In this document: piece after piece, positions 21,776 to 34,232 of the stretch
Numbering within the stretch: position 1 is the stretch's first letter
How the letters are laid out: each line of letters opens with the position of its first letter
NCBI GenBank assembly: GCA_037127255.1
Contig: JBANSL010000005.1
Location: forward strand, 8,246,001-8,310,000
DNA: 64,000 nucleotides
From: Persicaria tinctoria
Taxonomy: Eukaryota > Streptophyta > Magnoliopsida > Caryophyllales > Polygonaceae
Reading direction: 5' to 3'
Notes under the pieces: model-generated
Told to the model about the DNA's origin: nothing
Seen by the model: the letters and a program-made list of their open reading frames with translations, nothing else
Database searches by the model: none
Made by a program: the position numbers and the translations under genes

Positions 21776-24266
21776 CTAGAGTTGAAAAGGAAACTGGATT
21801 ATCTGTGAAATGTTTGAAAACTGAAAATGGATTGGAATTTTGCAATTATGTGTTTAATGATTTTTGTCAAGAGCATGGCATTAAGAGGCATTTAACCATT
21901 CCTGGAACCCCTCAACAGAATGGTACAGTGAGAGGTCGAACATGACTCTTCTTGAAAAAGCTAGATGTAATTATTGCTGCATATTTGATTAATAGAACTC
22001 CTTCCTCTGTGATTGCTTTTAAAACACCTTATGAGTTATGGACTAACAGAATACCTAAACTTTATCATATTAAACCTTTTGGTGGTACTACTTTCTCTTA
22101 TGTCAATCAAGGTAAGTTGGAACCCAGGTCACAGAAATGTGTGCTGCTAGGGTATCCTGAAGGGGTCAAAGGGTATAAATTGTTGATTGTCCAACCTGGT
22201 GTTTATAAGACAATTGTGAGTAGGAATGTTATATTCAATGAGCATGAATTTCATTTTAAAAAGGCTTATGCTTTTGTGTTACATGAGACTGACTTGCAGG
22301 TACATGATGGTGATCAGTTCTATGTTCCTAAGAACCTAGATTCTGACTCTGATGATGAGTTTGATAGTGGTTATTCTTCTACTTCCTCCCCTCCTCTCTC
22401 TATTTCTTCTCATGTCCCTCCTGCTTCTGTGATTGTGCAATCTCACCAATTGGATGGGGAAAATAATGAATCTGTGTTACCTTCCTCTTCTATTTCTCCT
22501 ATTTTTGTGGATGAGGATGTTGTTGTTGAATATGTGTCTACTTCTGGTTCTGGCAATTCTAGTTCTTCAGATGCTCCTAGACATGATTTAACCGATTGGC
22601 AGTTGACTATGGATAGGAGCCCTAGGACTGTCATCCCTAATAAGAGATTCATTAATAACATTGTTTAGTTTGCTTGTCTTGTTTCTTCTATGGTTCAAAG
22701 TTATACTCCTGAAACTTATGAACAAGTTGTTAAATGTGCTCACTTTAAATTCTAGAAGCATGCTATGGATGAAGAAATAGATTCTATGAGAGTTAATAAA
22801 ACCTAAACTTTGGTTCCCAAACATGCTGATGCTAGATTGATTGATTGATTGTGAATGGATCTTCAAGCTTAAAGAGGGAATAACTAAGTCTGGCCCCCTA
22901 GATACAAAGCTATGTTGGTTGCTAAGGGTTTTACTCAAAGGGAAGGAGAGGATTACAATGAGATCTTTGCACCTGTTGTGAAATATAAGACTCTTAGATT
23001 GTTGCTTGCTATGACTGTTGTCTATGACTTTGAGCTTGAACAAATGGATGTTAAAACTGCTTTTCTTCATGGTGACTTGGATGAAACTATATACATGAGA
23101 CAGCCTAAGGGCTTCATTGATTCTGTTCATCCTGACTATGTCTGCTTGCTTAATAAATCTATATATGGCTTGAAATAGTCTCCACGTTAGTGGAATATCA
23201 AGTTTGATAGATGTATGAGGTTTAGCTTGGGTTTTAAGAGAAGTAAGTTTGATACATGTTTGTATTTCAAGGGTTTAAAGCATGTTGGTCCTTTATTATA
23301 TGTTCTTCTGTATGTTGATGACATCCTGCTTATTTCTAAGTCTCTTGATGGCATTCTTTACATTAAGAAGAACCTGCAAAAACATTTTGATATGAAGGAC
23401 TTAGGCGTTGCTAAGAAAATTATGGGCATGTCAATTGTTAGGGATAGAAAGCATAAGAAGCTTTGGTTGCATCAATGTGACTATGTTCAGAAAGTGCTTG
23501 ATAGATTTCATGTGACTGGTGATAAAGTGAATAACATACCTCTTGGTCCTCACCTTGACTTGACTAAGCTTAAAGAGAAGATGTCTATGGTTGAGTCTAA
23601 AAGGATGAAATCTATCCCTTATGATGTTGCAGTAGGGTCTGTTATGTATTCCATGATATACATTAGACCTGATTTGGCATTTTCTATTAGCACTCTTAGC
23701 AGGTTTATGTCTGAACCTGTTGAGAAGCATTGGTTGTCAATGAAATATCTGCTTACATATCTTCTTGGATATGTGAAATTATCTCTGTTATATGAAGAGC
23801 ATTCTTCCTCTTATGATTTACATGGTTTTGTGGATGCTGACTATGCTGGCAACAAGGACACTAGGAAATTCTTTATTTCCTATGTGTATTTCCTGGAAGT
23901 CCCAACAACAACCTATAGTTGCATTATCCTCCACTGAGGCAGAGTACATTGCAGCTACAGAAGCCTTTAAAGAGGCAATCTGTCTGCATGGGTATTCAGA
24001 AAGAGATTGAAAAGAAGCACTACACCACTGTTTTGCATATATATAGTCAAAGTGCTCTTTACTTATGTCGTGACCCCATGTATCATGAAAGAACTAAGTA
24101 TATAGATGTGAGATATCATTTTATGAGGGAAAAAGTTGAAGATAATGTGATTCATGTTAAGAAGATTGATGGTAGATATAATCATGTAGATTTTGGTACA
24201 AGGATTGTTCGTCGTGATATGTTTTTGTACTGCATGAACTTCCTCCATTTGGAGGAGCTCACCTGA
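21776..24266 (+). pseudogene. Truncated Ty1/copia retrotransposon pol (integrase-RT-RNase H)
   Basis: It starts mid-integrase (KCLKTENGLEFCN, TPQQNG), with an internal deletion and a stop near 21942, then NRTPSS at about 21985-22010. The reverse transcriptase begins near 22850 (MLVAKGFTQREG, FAPVVK, MDVKTAFLHG). It has the catalytic YVDD at 23311-23322 and ends in RNase H (HGFVDADYAGN, ALSSTEAEYIAATEA). Stops and frameshifts occur at about 22666, 22806, 23176-23190 and 23930. The pol order integrase-RT-RNase H is diagnostic of copia. There is no gag, protease or 5' LTR: the 5' end is lost at the junction with the pararetrovirus. Confidence 0.9.
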
Positions 24267-24269
24267 TCT

Positions 24270-25373
24270 GTTATGTGAGCATGGGCAGAGGACAGACCTG
24301 TCAGAAGAATCCACTTGATATGAAGCTGAGTCTGCCCAATGGAAGACTTAGAAAATTACAGGGACATTTGTAATGTTATGTGATACTTTCCTATGTCTTG
24401 TATGCTTGTTTTGTTACTTGTAATATTGTGTATGCTTGTAACATGTATGTATATGATGATCATACATATTGCATATAAGAAACATATATACTATGTATGG
24501 ATGCATATATTAGCTTATACTCGACTGAGTTGTATTGAGCTATGAGAGCTTGATCCTCTAACAAGTATAAGTATAATATATGGTGTGATAATACATAAGT
24601 GATATATGTTATATCATATGCCTAATATGTATAAGTGTAAGAGAGACATTATATTCTCGGTTGTGGGATTTAAGCCCATTACAGAGGAAAGCCCAAGGTT
24701 GCCGGTTTGGAGCTTGAGGAGCCCAGAGCTAAAGCCCGGTTCCATCTTGAGCTCGTCACTTGGTGGAACGCATCGTTTTGCTTCGGTTGGAGCTCTCCCA
24801 GGTTGACCTAGCTATAAAAGCTCTTTGTGGAGCTTGTTGGCCGTCGTACTGTTTCGAGCTCTCTCTCTCTTCATCTTCCAGACGCTCGTTAGGGTTTGGT
24901 GTTCCTCTCCCTTTGCCTGAGGTTTTCCGAGCGAGGAAGCGAAGAAAGGTGTCCGACGGTGTCCCTGGTGGTTCTCTGGTATCCGGCGCTCTAAGCTCTG
25001 GGTGGAAGCTCTCCTCTCCATGCAATCTAGGGTTCGAGATCGAAGACTTCTCCGATCTCTTGGTTCACACATAGGGGGATTCTCTTCTCTCTTGCTTTCT
25101 GATCTCATGCATGTCTAGATCTAGGAGTTTTGTATCTCTTTACTTGATCTGTCCCTGTACAAACTCATTCTAATGGATTTGGCCAACTCTTGAGGCCCCA
25201 TGGATGTAGGCATAGCCGAACCACGTAAAATCTCTCGTGTTCGTTCTTTGGCTTGCTTGATTCGATCAGATCTGTGTTTCTCTTGCTCGATTTCATACGC
25301 TTCCGTATATTTGCCTATCTCGTATTCGATCCTTAAGTTTTACACTTTTCATTTCTACTGTTTATTTTCCACC
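24270..25373 (+). repeat. Probable copia 3' flank and LTR
   Basis: The sequence after RNase H has LTR-like organisation: an AT-rich upstream part, a TATA box (AGCTATAAAAGCTC, about 24809-24822), a GC-rich transcribed leader, then an AT-rich end at …TTTTCCACCA (25373). TGTTATGTG occurs at 24273 and 24374, either of which could be the TG start. No second LTR is in the window to define it. Confidence 0.45.
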
Positions 25374-26908
25374 AAAAAAAGTCATAAGAACACCCAATTT
25401 TGCTTAAACATGATATCAGTACTCAATTCCATACCCAATCTCCAAAATCTACTATTCATGTCAAAAGGAAGTGAACAATCAAGTTGATGCTTACCAATAC
25501 CATCAATGGAGGCATGAAGCTCACACCAGATAAAGAGACGAACAGAAGGAGCCAAATCATCCCAATCGCCGCCGTTGATCGCCTGGATCGGATCTCGCCA
25601 CCACCGTCGATCGCGTCGACGCTCTGCCCTTCCAATCGCACACGAATCGTCGCCCTCCCAATCGCCGTCGCCGGCCTTCACCTCCTCTCCTCTTCGCCCG
25701 AAAATCTCTTCAGAACCCATCGGCGCCGTCAGACCCATAACCACCCAAAATCCGTCGATCGAAGATCAAGCTTTCCATCGTTCTATTTACTCTGCCCCAT
25801 TCGTCGATCGAAAATCTCTTCATAATTGCTCGTCTCCTGTACGTCTCACCGCCGAAATCGCCGAATTCAAACCCCTTCGCCTAAACAAGGATTAGAAGAA
25901 TCGGAAGAGGAATTATTCAAATATATACTAATTTAACCGAAGGAATTTTGAAATAAAATGAAGAAGACTAAACAAGGTATAGAGTGGTTCAGTGTATTTT
26001 ATTGAAGACGTAGGTGAAGGCCGGGAAGTAGGGGGACATGTGGCGAAAGCGGATATGGAATGTCGGAGGGGGCGGTGCCCAGATTTATCGAATTGGCTAA
26101 TTTTTATCATGAATATTGTATTTATACTTCAAAATTTAAAACTACACATGAAAAATGAATATTTAAATGGTAAAATTTACATTCAATTCAACTAATTCAC
26201 TTCCTAACAGCCTGCGTAGCATTTACCTTCCAATTTTCAAATACCCTATTTAACAAAAATCAAAACTTTGTCAATCCCTAAAATTGAAAGTTTCAAACCC
26301 ATTTATTCAAATTGAAACATTTTCAATCCCTCATACTGATATACCACAGACTACAAATTTTACAATATATTAATCAGTAAAGATTTAAAACCAAAATTTT
26401 ACTGTGCCGATGGATTGATTATCGAGGGAGAGTATTGTTGTAGAAATCAAGCAGAGGCGGCCAGAGAAGATCAGGGGCGGTCGGAGAAGAAGCAGGGGCG
26501 ACCGGAGAAGAAGTGATCGTCGAGCGACTGAGGCGGTCGGAGAAGAAACGGCTGAGACGGTCGAAGAAACGCCTGAGTGGCTGGAGTTAGAACTTAGGTG
26601 CCGTCGTCGGAGAAGAAACAGAGGTGGCCGCCGACCGGAGAAGAAGTAGCTTGAGCAGGGGCGGCCGGAGTCGCTGATTCGCCTCTCACAAGTCGCAAGT
26701 CTGAAGCCTAGGTTTGGATCGATTCATCGAAATGGTTCTGAACTCTCAGCCATTTTTTTTATTTTTTTCGAAAAATAAAAAATAAAATAAAAACGGTGGC
26801 GTTTTTAGGCTATTGATATATCGGTCAACCCGATATTGACCGATATATCGGTCGTTGACCCGAAAAAAGGCTTTGACTGATATTTTCCAACCGATACACC
26901 GATATCGT

Positions 26909-26966
26909 AGCGTGTTCTAAATATCCCCGATATATCGATTGATATATCCGATATTTAGAACACTGA
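26909..26966. repeat. Short palindrome with hAT-like ends
   Basis: GTGTTCTAAATATC … GATATTTAGAACACTG forms a ~55-bp near-perfect hairpin. The GTTCTAAA end resembles the hAT MITE termini at 17289 and 17821, but no 8-bp duplication was seen. It may be one terminus or a solo remnant. Confidence 0.4.
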
Positions 26967-27151
26967 ACACGGTGAAGAAGACAATCGGAGAGTAGGGTTT
27001 TATTTCCCCCAAAATCACACGCGCTACACTCTCTTATGAGATTAAGATTGCTGGGAATTTTTTTTTAAAAAAAAAGGAACACGTGACACTTTTTCCTCCC
27101 TCCATTCAATTTAGATCAATGGTCCATATATGTGTACAAGATACACCCTAA

Positions 27152-27560
27152 GAGCATGAGCAACCATGAGTTTTGCTCACCTTAAGGTTGCTAAAAGGTA
27201 ACCCCATGGTTGTAGGCAAAACCTTAAGGTAAAGAGAGTAAAGGGGTTACCTTGGTATGGAGAGGTAGGAAGTGCCTTGGACCATGTGCAAAAGCATGAA
27301 GCTTTATTTATTTTTATGCTTTTTTATTTACCTAATAATATTATGATTGGTGGAAATCATATAGTGTGTATAAATAAATGGAAAAAAAATTAGAAGAATG
27401 AGGTAAACTCATGGTTGTAGAGTAAAAATATGAAAACCTTAAAAAAATAAGTTGATAAAGTGGAAAATTATTTAAAAGAAAAAATAAATGAGGTGTTAAA
27501 ATATTATAGGGAGAGATGAAAAAAATTGGATAAGAGGTAACCTTATGGTTGCGAGTGGTC
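27152..27560. mobile_element. PIF/Harbinger MITE
   Basis: 409 bp with imperfect TIRs (GAGCATGAGCAACCATGAG and, on the opposite strand, GACCACTCGCAACCATAAG) and a TAA duplication on both sides (27149-27151, 27561-27563). It interrupts the E2 right end: joining the flanks gives CACCCTAAGGCTTGTGAAC, matching CACCCTAAGACTTGTGAAC in the copy near 50670. Confidence 0.85.
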
Positions 27561-27599
27561 TAAGGCTTGTGAACAATAGATCAATTCTCTCTCCTCTCT

Positions 27600-27808
27600 A
27601 CACCAATGACCTCTTGCCCTAGTGGTAAGGGAGAGGTAACCCTTGCAAGAGGTCAAGGGTTCAAATCTCATTACTTACACTTTGTGTAATTAAGTGGGTG
27701 CTCAAGCCTTCATTGGCTTGGGTGAGCCTGCCTGGTGGCTTGCCGCCTGGCTTGGACCCGTGGGGGATTAGTCGACAACCTCGGAACCCCCACGTCATAA
27801 AAAAAAAA
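27600..27808 (+). mobile_element. tRNA-derived SINE with 16-bp target duplication
   Basis: 209 bp with an A-box-like CCTAGTGGTAAGGG, a B box GGTTCAAATCTC, a body and an A-tail. It is flanked by perfect ATTCTCTCTCCTCTCT duplications (27584-27599, 27809-27824). The 3' module GGATTAGTCGACAACCTCGG recurs on the minus strand at 63832-64000. Confidence 0.85.
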
Positions 27809-28015
27809 ATTCTCTCTCCTCTCTCTATCTATCTATCTACCCTATATACAGATCTGATTTTTACTCAAAAAAAATAAGTCTCACGCGCCTCATCATCCTC
27901 ATCCTCTTCCGTCCTCCGTCTCCACCCACGACCTGGATCGCCCTCGACCTCTCTCGCAACCTCCGGATCCGCCTCTTCGTCCGGCCGCCCTCCCCGCTCC
28001 CCGTCGTCGTCGTCA

Positions 28016-28402
28016 CTATATAGGCGGAGAACCAGGGGCGTTGCTCTCGATCTCTTCTCTATCTCCGCTCTCGATCTCCGCTCTAGATCTTCGCTTACTA
28101 AATGGTCCTAACATTGACGTCTCTCTGCCTCTCCGCTTCCGTTTCTCGCCTGCTCTTTCCCCGTTGCGTTTGCGATCTCCGACCGAAGAGCCGTAACGAG
28201 CAGATTGATCGCACCGCAGTCGGCAATTATGTCCTTGTTCTTGTGGTAGAGCGAGAGGTTGAGAATCCTGGTGACTTGGTACTCCTGGAGTGCGAGATAT
28301 CGGGGAGGAAACGAGGGAAATAAGGAGGGGCGACGGTGCCGGATCTGGCGAGTAAAAATTACTGTAATTAACTACATGCTTATGCTTCAAGTAGTTCAAC
28401 AT
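28016..28402. other. GC-rich captured-gene-like block in E1 copy 2
   Basis: Opposing ORFs (28102-28323 plus; 28016-28402 minus) without a recognisable domain. It holds the same place as the GC block of E1 copy 1 (3060-3750), next to the A-end. Confidence 0.3.
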
Positions 28403-28477
28403 TAAATTAGTCTCGCAGCAAGTACAAATTAAATTACTGTAATTTTTTTTTTTGGTGAACTAAACCACTTTGTGTGG

Positions 28478-29290
28478 TTCACCAGTTGTAGTTGTGACTA
28501 AATAGAGTTTGGTTCAGTGACTAAATAGAGAGTGGTTCAGTGACTAAAGAGAGAGTGGTTCAGTGACTAAAGAGAGGTTGGTTCAGTGACCGAATATAGA
28601 GTGGTTCAGTGACCGAATAGAGAGTGGTTCAGTGACCGAATAGATAGTGGTTCAAGGACCGGATACAGTGGTTTAGTGATCGAATAGAGATTGGTTCAGT
28701 GATCGAATAGAGTGGTTCAGTGACCGAATAGAGAGTGGTTCAGTGACCGAATATAGAGTGATTCAGTGACCGAATAGATAGTGGTTCAGTGACCGAATAG
28801 AGTGGTTCAATGAACGAATAGAGAGTGGTTTAGTGACCGAATAGAGAGTGACTAAATAGGTTGGTTCGGTGTCTAAATAGAGGTTGGTTCAGTGAACGAA
28901 TAGAGGTTGGTTCGGTGAGTAAATAGGTTGGTTTAGTGACTAAATAGAGGTTTGTTCGGTGACTAAATAGAGGTTGGTTCAGTGACTAAATAAAGGTTGG
29001 TTCAGTGACTAAAATAGAGGTGGGTTCAGTGAGTAAATAGGTTGGTTTAGTGTCTAAATAGAGGTTGGTTCTATAAGTAAATAGGTTGGTTCAGTGACTT
29101 AATAGAGGTTGATTCAGTGACTAAATAGATGTTGGTTCGGTGACTAAATAGATGTTGGTTCAGTGACTAAATAGGGGTTGGTTCAGTGAGTAAATAGATG
29201 TTGGTTCGGTGACTAAATAGAGGTTGATTCAGTGACTAATTAGGGGTTGGTTCAGTGAGTAAATAGATGTTGGTTCGTCAAATAGAGAGC
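28478..29290 (+). repeat. E1 minisatellite, unit about GGTTCAGTGACTAAATAGAG
   Basis: Around 35 imperfect units, same as at 3785-4410, followed by GGTTCATCAAATAAAGAGTGG units (29275-29480). Confidence 0.9.
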
Positions 29291-29711
29291 AGTGGTTCAT
29301 CAAAATAAAGAGTAGTGGTTCATGAACCATTTTATTTTAAATAAAATTAATTAATTAATTAATTAAAAATAAACATTAAAAGAAAATAAAAGAAGAATGA
29401 AAATTTTATAATTATTAAATAGTAGTGGTTCATGAAATAAATTTTAGTGGTTCATCAAATAAAGAGTGGTGGTTCATTAACCATTTTATTTTAATATAAA
29501 TATATATTAATATATTTATTATCATTTTTATTTTAATATTTATTTTGATTTTGATTTTAATATTAATTATTATTTTTTAGAGCGAAATATATATTAATAA
29601 ATTAATTAATGTGTAATTAACATATTTAAGGGAAAACATATTAATTATAATTAAAGTGGTGGCTTTAACTCAAAAGGTACTAGTTTTAATTGATGTCTTT
29701 AATAACAAGGA

Positions 29712-29780
29712 AGTATTGGGTGGTGCAATGGTTGAAGTAGTGGGGGTTGGGTAAAGAGGCCCGGGTTCGAATCCCATGCA
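29712..29780 (+). repeat. tRNA-derived SINE-like head
   Basis: TGGTGCAATGGTTGAAGTAG resembles an A box and GGTTCGAATCCCA is a perfect B box ~35 bp later. It is followed by ~100 bp of GC-rich body to a T-run near 29874-29880. No target duplication was found, so SINE identity is tentative. Confidence 0.45.
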
Positions 29781-29989
29781 ATGCGAGCTGCTGCGTTTTG
29801 TGGTGGACGCGCGGGAGAGGGAAGGGTGTGCGAGTGGGCCTCGCATTTTCAGACTGGGCAGGTGCGGGCAGCGATTTTTTTGCCCGAATTTTTTAAATGA
29901 CGTGGACCAATCAAAACATTTCTTGACATTTCTTGGACCAATCAAATTGCTTCTTTCCTTCTCACTTTTGGCACTACTACATATGGGGT

Positions 29990-30245
29990 TAATAATGACG
30001 TTTAAAAGATGACGTTTATTCATAAAATGTCATTGTAGGTATTTTTCATGGCGTTTTAGTATAAAAACGTCATAAATATTGAGAATACAAATTATATATG
30101 GCATTTTGCAAACGCCGTAAAATTTATGGCGTTTTACAAACGCCATGTTATAAAACTTGCAATATTAGTCTATTACGACATACAATTTTATGGCGTTTAA
30201 TAAACGCCGTTAAAGTCATGGCGTTTTTACAAACGCCATAGTATT
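29990..30245. repeat. Left subterminal repeats of the CACTA element
   Basis: Several palindromic copies of ATGGCGTTT…AAACGCCAT or degenerate forms (ATGACGTTT). The same motifs fill 41200-41440 at the right end. Confidence 0.85.
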
Positions 30246-30251
30246 GGGGGT

Positions 30252-30850
30252 AATTTTTTGGGGCATTTTGTAAAATAGCCACCAAAATGGGCGTAATTTG
30301 CGAAATAGCCGCGTTTTGGGACAATTTAATGAAATAACCGCTATATAAACATTTTTCTCTCTCCTGTCCTAATTTTTCTCTCTCCCGTCCTGATTCTCTC
30401 CCCTCTCTCCCCGAACCTCTCTCGCCCTCACGCTCTCTCGTCCTCGCCGTCACTCGATGTGCGAATTTCAACAAATTCCTTTCAATTGAAGATTCCCGAT
30501 GATCCTGGCTATCGATGGCGTCGCGAGGGAGCGATTGCTCAGATCCGGACTGGAGGTCGAGCGAGGCCGATCGAGGGAGCGATTGGAGGTCGAGCGAACG
30601 ACGACGTCCAGATCCGGACTGGAGGTCGAGCGAGGCGGCGCGAGGGAGCGATTGCTCAGATCCGGTCTGGAGCGAGGTCGAGCGGCTGGAGATCGGCGCG
30701 GAGGCGGCGAGGCGCATGCCGAGGGATGTCGAGCGAGCGGCCGTGGATCCGAGCGAGCCGGAGGCGGCGTAGGAGGCGGAGCCGGAGGCGGCGCAGGCCC
30801 TGCGTTCTCTTCGGAGAAATCTGGAGGAAGAAGAAGCACTTTTCAATAAA
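30252..30850. other. Promoter-plus-GC-rich exon block, inverted relative to 37770-38240
   Basis: A segment with AATTTGCGAAATAGCC and CTATATAAAC (TATA-like) is followed by a CT-rich leader and a GC-rich coding-like region of repeated AGATCCGG and GAGGTCGAGCG units. The minus ORF 30148-30846 (232 aa, Ser/Arg-rich) and plus ORFs are products of this repeat composition. No domain is recognised. The reverse complement of 37770-38240 shows the same order. Confidence 0.45.
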
Positions 30851-30929
30851 TTACAAAACTTACCCCATAATTATGAAAATTAAAAAAAAACTATCTATAT
30901 TTTATTATGTGATCCATAGTCTATATTTT

Positions 30930-32820
30930 TATTTTTATTTTTGCACAAAAAAATGTTATAATTGCACAACATATGATTATATTTGCACAAGCACAACATA
31001 CGGTTATATTTGCACGACAAAATGTAAAATAAAATTTAAAAAAAACTAAATTCGGGTCATATTTGCACAACTTACGGATATATTTGCATAACATACTCTT
31101 ATATTTGCACGACAAAATGTTAAAGAAATAAAAAAATATATATAGATTATGGATCGCTTACAGTTTATTGAGAAAGTCTGAAATTATATTGAGATAAAAT
31201 AAGATCATTTTGAGAATAATTTCACAAGTCTCGATTGTCGTGCAACTCTTAAAACAGAGTCATGCAACTCTTAAAACAGAGTCGTGCAACTCTTACAATA
31301 TAGTCGTGCAACACTTAAAACAAGAGTCGTGCAACTCTTAAATTAAAACATAGTCGTGAAACTCTTACCATAGAGTCATGCAACTCTTAAAACAGAGTCG
31401 TGAAACTCTTAAAACAGAGGCGTGCAACTCTTAAAACAGAGTCGTGCAACTCTTACAACAGAGTCGTGCAACTCTTACACCAGAGTCGTGCAACTCTTAA
31501 AATAATGATAAATATAATGAAAAGTGTTTCTTGGAGGTGCTGACACAAATAAAATACAGTTGTGAAAATCTAAACTAAAGTTGTGCAACTCTAAACTAAA
31601 GTTGTGCAACTCTAAAATACAATTGTGCAACCCTAAAAAATGTGTTGACATGAAGAAAAAAAAAGTATTGATGAGCAAAAATAAAGTATTGATGAGCAAA
31701 AATAAGAGCATGTTGTGCACAACTCTTAAAACAGAGTTGTGCACCTCTTAAAACAGAGGCGTGCAACTCTTACAATAGAGTCGTACAACTCTTAAAACAA
31801 GAGTCGTGCAACTGTTACAACAGAGTCGTGTAACTATTAAAACAGAGTCGTGCAACTCTTGCAACATAGTCGTGCAACTCTTACAACATAGTCGTGCAAC
31901 TCTTACAACATAGTCGTGCAATTCTTAAAATAATATTGAGAGAACATAAAATCATGTTTAGAACAATTTCAGAAATCTCGATTGTTTTGCAAAAAATAAC
32001 CTATTGTTGAGCAAAAATAAGAGTAAGTTGTGCAAATATAAGAGGGCGTTGTGCAAATTTAATCATAAATTGTGCAAATATGAACCTAGTCTAGTTTTTA
32101 TTTATTTTATTTTTTAAACTTTTTATCGTGCAAATATAAGAGTACTTTGAGCAAATATAACCATAAATTGTGCAAATATGATCCAAGTAGAGTTTAGAGT
32201 TACACTTTTTTTCCGTGTCAGCACTTTTTTTTCCATGTCAGCACTTTTTTTAGAGTTGCACAAGCATTGATAACAATTTCACAAAGAATCGAAGAAGCAC
32301 ATGACAAATGAATCATAAGCCGATCAAATGATGTCGAACAATTCCATCAAGTCTGGATAACAATTTCACAAATATGATCCAAATCTAGTTTTTTTTTTCT
32401 ACATGGATAACAATTTTTTTACTGTATAATATTATTCGTGTGCATTTTATTCTAATTTGTGCACTTTTTATTCTATTTGTGTCAGCACTTTTTTCAAATA
32501 ATTTTTTTTTTCACGTTAGCACTTTTTTAAAATAAGATCATGTTGAGAATAAATTCACAAGTCTCGATTGTCGTGCAAATCTTAAAATAGAGTCGTGCAT
32601 TTCTTACAACAGAGTCGTGCAACTCTTCCAACAGAGGCGTGCAACTCTTAAAATAGAGTTGGGCAACTCTTACAACAGAGTCGTGCAACTCTTCAAACAG
32701 AGTCGTGCAACTCTTAAAACAGAGTCATGCAACTCGTAAAACATAGTCGTGCAACTCATAAAACAGAGTCGTGCGACTCTTACATCGTATGTTGTGCAGA
32801 ATATAATTTTTTTTCCGCTT
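30930..32820. repeat. TGCA-rich minisatellites in the CACTA element
   Basis: Dispersed sub-arrays: TTGCACAACATA units (30940-31110), GAGTCGTGCAACTCTTAAAACA units (31236-31500, 31720-31930, 32570-32790), TTGTGCAACTCTAAA units (31555-31640) and TTGTGCAAATATAA units (31990-32180). The GTGCAA core is common to all and also to the array at 8218-8600 in E3. No gene in this stretch. Confidence 0.8.
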
Positions 32821-32939
32821 TTTTTTCGTTTCAGAACTTTTTGTTTTGCAAAAACAACTTTACGTTGTGCACATATATGGACTGATCGAGTCGCAATCGA
32901 CAAGCGACGAGATTCACATTCAGATCGCGGTCTCTCTCC

Positions 32940-33590
32940 CATTCAGATCGCAGTCCGGAAAACAGATCGTGAGCGATACATGAGTTTTTTTTTTTAATTT
33001 TTAATTTAATTTAGTTTTCTTTTATTTAACATTTTGTCGTGCAAATATAATAGTACGTTGTGCAAATTTAACTGTAGGTTGTGCAAATATGATTGATAAC
33101 ATTTGGTCCAACCAGGATCCCATTTGGTCCATGTTATGAAGTGGAATTTAACATTACCGTGGTTACAACTTACAAGTTACTCTTTAAATATTCAACCAAG
33201 TGTTATAGCTAGTTTCTCCAATGGAGATTCAGATAAACTTAACTTGAGCTAGTAAACACATACATTTGTTCAGTCACAAGTGAATTCCAGCCAAACAAAA
33301 ATCTGGAAAATTCTTACATAAAAATGAAAGTAGAGCTTAAGTTTTCAAGTCGAGTAACTTCTCCAGTTCTTCTACTTCCATAGCTTGCGTAGGGACTTGA
33401 GCATCCAACAGGAATAGGAGTGTATAAACTGACTTCAACTTCTCAATCAAGAAATCAATCTTTTTATCTAACATAAGAAGTTGACATGAATGTTCCTATA
33501 TGGTGCATCAATGAGCTAAACCAAGCATGAAAGATGTTGAGTGGACAAAAATGAGATGTACAAATGCTATAAACACACAACAGACTTTAC
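32940..33590. other. No gene recognised; possible small exon
   Basis: Mostly AT-rich. On the minus strand around 33340-33480 a short coding-like stretch (DKKIDFLIEKLKSVYTLLFL…) precedes an AG acceptor-like site, so it may be another captured exon of unknown origin. Confidence 0.3.
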
Positions 33591-33771
33591 CTCCATCTTT
33601 CAATAGTCTTTTCTCCTCAACAGCACGTCTCCTTAGAACATTGAGCAGAGACCCAAAGTATAAAGCAAACACAGTGCATGTAATTGTTATAACATTGTAC
33701 GGCATGTTGAAGTCGGGAGTAGTCGGCGGCACAAGAAGCACTTCTGTGTAAGCCAAGGAAGGACTCTTTCC
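33591..33771 (-). pseudogene. Captured exon of GPI transamidase subunit PIG-T
   Basis: The minus-strand exon (acceptor CAG at 33774-33772, donor GTAAAG below 33591) encodes [13 protein letters not shown] [20 protein letters not shown], then [20 protein letters not shown] and a RRR-rich end. This matches the C-terminal transmembrane segment and tail of plant PIG-T (Gpi16). PIG-T is an ER-membrane component of the complex that attaches GPI anchors. Only this last part of the protein is present and neighbouring sequence belongs to other genes, so it is a fragment carried by the CACTA element. Confidence 0.75.
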
Positions 33772-34089
33772 CTGGTAAATAACAACTATAATAAGATCTT
33801 ATCCTAAAATCTCTAAAGATGCAAACTTCAAACTGGCAAAAGACAGAAATTGAACCTGATGCACCTACTTTTATCTACACATGCTATGATCAATCAATGA
33901 AAAATAACCTTTCTTTCTCTGAGGAATGCACTTCCATCACTATGTAGTACACAAATGCATCTTCTCACATTCAAATTCTATATTAAACCCAACCATAAAC
34001 ATCAAACAGATATGATTATGCAGTATTAAGACAATCTGAAATGCCCAAAATGAGAACAAATCGAAAATGTAGATCAAAAGAGCAGCAAA

Positions 34090-34170
34090 CCTGAGACATG
34101 GAGGCAGTAGGGTTAACACCCAAAGCAGACAAAGATGGGATCTCCCCAGGCTCAACATCGCCCCTTGATC
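34090..34170 (-). pseudogene. Possible captured exon, unidentified
   Basis: The minus-strand reading EIPSLSALGVNPTASMSQ ends at a donor-like CAG|GTTTGC. It is between the PIG-T and glycosyltransferase fragments. Too short to name. Confidence 0.3.
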
Positions 34171-34232
34171 AGATTTCCTTGTCCGGGAATCAGCTAAAGA
34201 ACAGATGCATCTGCATTCACTACTTGACTCAC

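Larger units (their letters stand above)
25374..27583. mobile_element. E2-family element remnant, right end preserved
   Basis: The right part (26995-27148, continuing at 27561-27583 beyond a MITE) aligns with the other E2 right ends: ACACGCGCTACACT, a poly-A/T spacer, GGAACACGTGACACT, TTTAGATCAATGGTCC and TACACCCTAAGRCTTGTGAAC. Its left end is not visible and may have been lost at the copia junction. A minus-strand ORF (25382-25744) and GC-rich blocks at 25560-25900 and 26440-26720 look like captured gene DNA without recognisable domains. Confidence 0.5.

Noticed and set aside
24760..25108. Protein-coding gene in the GC-rich stretch after copia
   Set aside because: A TATA box, leader-like composition and open frames on both strands fit an LTR transcribed region better.
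30148..30846. 232-aa minus-strand protein as a CACTA transposase
   Set aside because: It is Ser/Arg-rich repeat sequence, lacks any transposase motif and arises from GC-rich repeats readable on both strands.
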